A stretch of 5,345 bases of DNA from positions 1 through 5,345 of the forward strand of contig JAFAMK010000159.1 of NCBI GenBank assembly GCA_019233415.1, written 5' to 3'. Made by a program: the position numbers and the translations under genes. This document shows, in pieces, positions 5,209-5,345 of this stretch (positions within the stretch are counted from its first letter, which is position 1; every line of letters starts with the position of its first letter). The notes under the pieces were generated by a model. It was not told the DNA's origin. It saw nothing but the letters and a program-made list of their open reading frames with translations, and made no database searches. The DNA comes from Vulcanimicrobiota bacterium (GTDB taxonomy: Bacteria > Vulcanimicrobiota > Vulcanimicrobiia > Vulcanimicrobiales > Vulcanimicrobiaceae).

Positions 5209-5345
5209 GGCAGGTTGTCGACCCAGCCGTTCGGGCGCCACCCGCGCACGATCGCGTCGGCGACGCGCACGACGTCGAGCTGCTCGGGAACGTCGTGCAC
5301 GCGCACGACGTCGATCCCCGCCGCGACCGCGAGCGCGACCGTCGC
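5205..5345 (-). CDS. folP: Dihydropteroate synthase, C-terminal end (cut by window edge)
   Basis: Only the last 46 residues are present, in a frame open to the right edge. They begin with Ala-rich helix residues (ATVALAVAAGIDVVRVHDV) in which RVHDV is the last conserved motif of dihydropteroate synthases; its Arg and His contact the pterin diphosphate. A final helix and a short tail ending in DNLP follow. The enzyme joins p-aminobenzoate to the FolK product. The stop overlaps the folB GTG start by 4 bases, so folP, folB and folK form one translationally coupled run. Confidence 0.92.
   Translation of the reverse strand, partial: ATVALAVAAGIDVVRVHDVPEQLDVVRVADAIVRGWRPNGWVDNLP

Overview
The window joins two different kinds of DNA, which run towards each other and meet in an 88-bp convergent gap (1468-1555). 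The right-hand part (about 1556-5345) is all on the minus strand and very GC-rich; positions 3961-4020, for example, are 42/60 G+C. The left-hand part (1-1467) is on the plus strand and clearly less GC-rich: 30/60 at 61-120 and 34/60 at 1381-1440. The right side looks like the host chromosome and the left side like the end of an acquired accessory (defence-type) module. The host is a high-GC bacterium that uses GTG and TTG starts. An outer-membrane beta-barrel protein says it is diderm. The lineage cannot be fixed from this sequence; an Eremiobacterota-like or other uncultured high-GC diderm is only a guess.

Left module: 2-1096 is the C-terminal part of an S8 (subtilisin-like) peptidase. Its start lies outside the window, but the catalytic serine motif GTSYAAP is inside. 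Five bases after its stop begins a 121-residue protein whose C-terminal half resembles the small peptidase-co-occurring (Pepco/trypco-type) domains described in bacterial conflict systems. Peptidases of this type are known with an AAA+ ATPase partner in IetAS-type anti-phage systems. An ATPase would be expected upstream, outside the window.

Right module, read in the direction of transcription (right to left): the 3' end of folP, then folB, folK and a beta-barrel outer-membrane protein. They form a tight run (GTGA overlap, 4-base gap, ATGA overlap), so folate synthesis genes are apparently co-translated with a surface protein. A 210-bp gap follows, with a plausible promoter and a structured leader. 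After it come two tandem paralogous genes (2533-3525 and 1556-2497) of a family I do not recognise: a lipoprotein-like signal, a Gly-rich linker, a beta-rich ectodomain with one cysteine, a hydrophobic helical hairpin with four cysteines at identical 25-13-25 spacing in both copies, and a Pro/Ala/Gln tail.

The strongest candidates for new biology are the peptidase plus small-domain pair on the left and the duplicated Cys-framed membrane proteins, with their structured leader, on the right.
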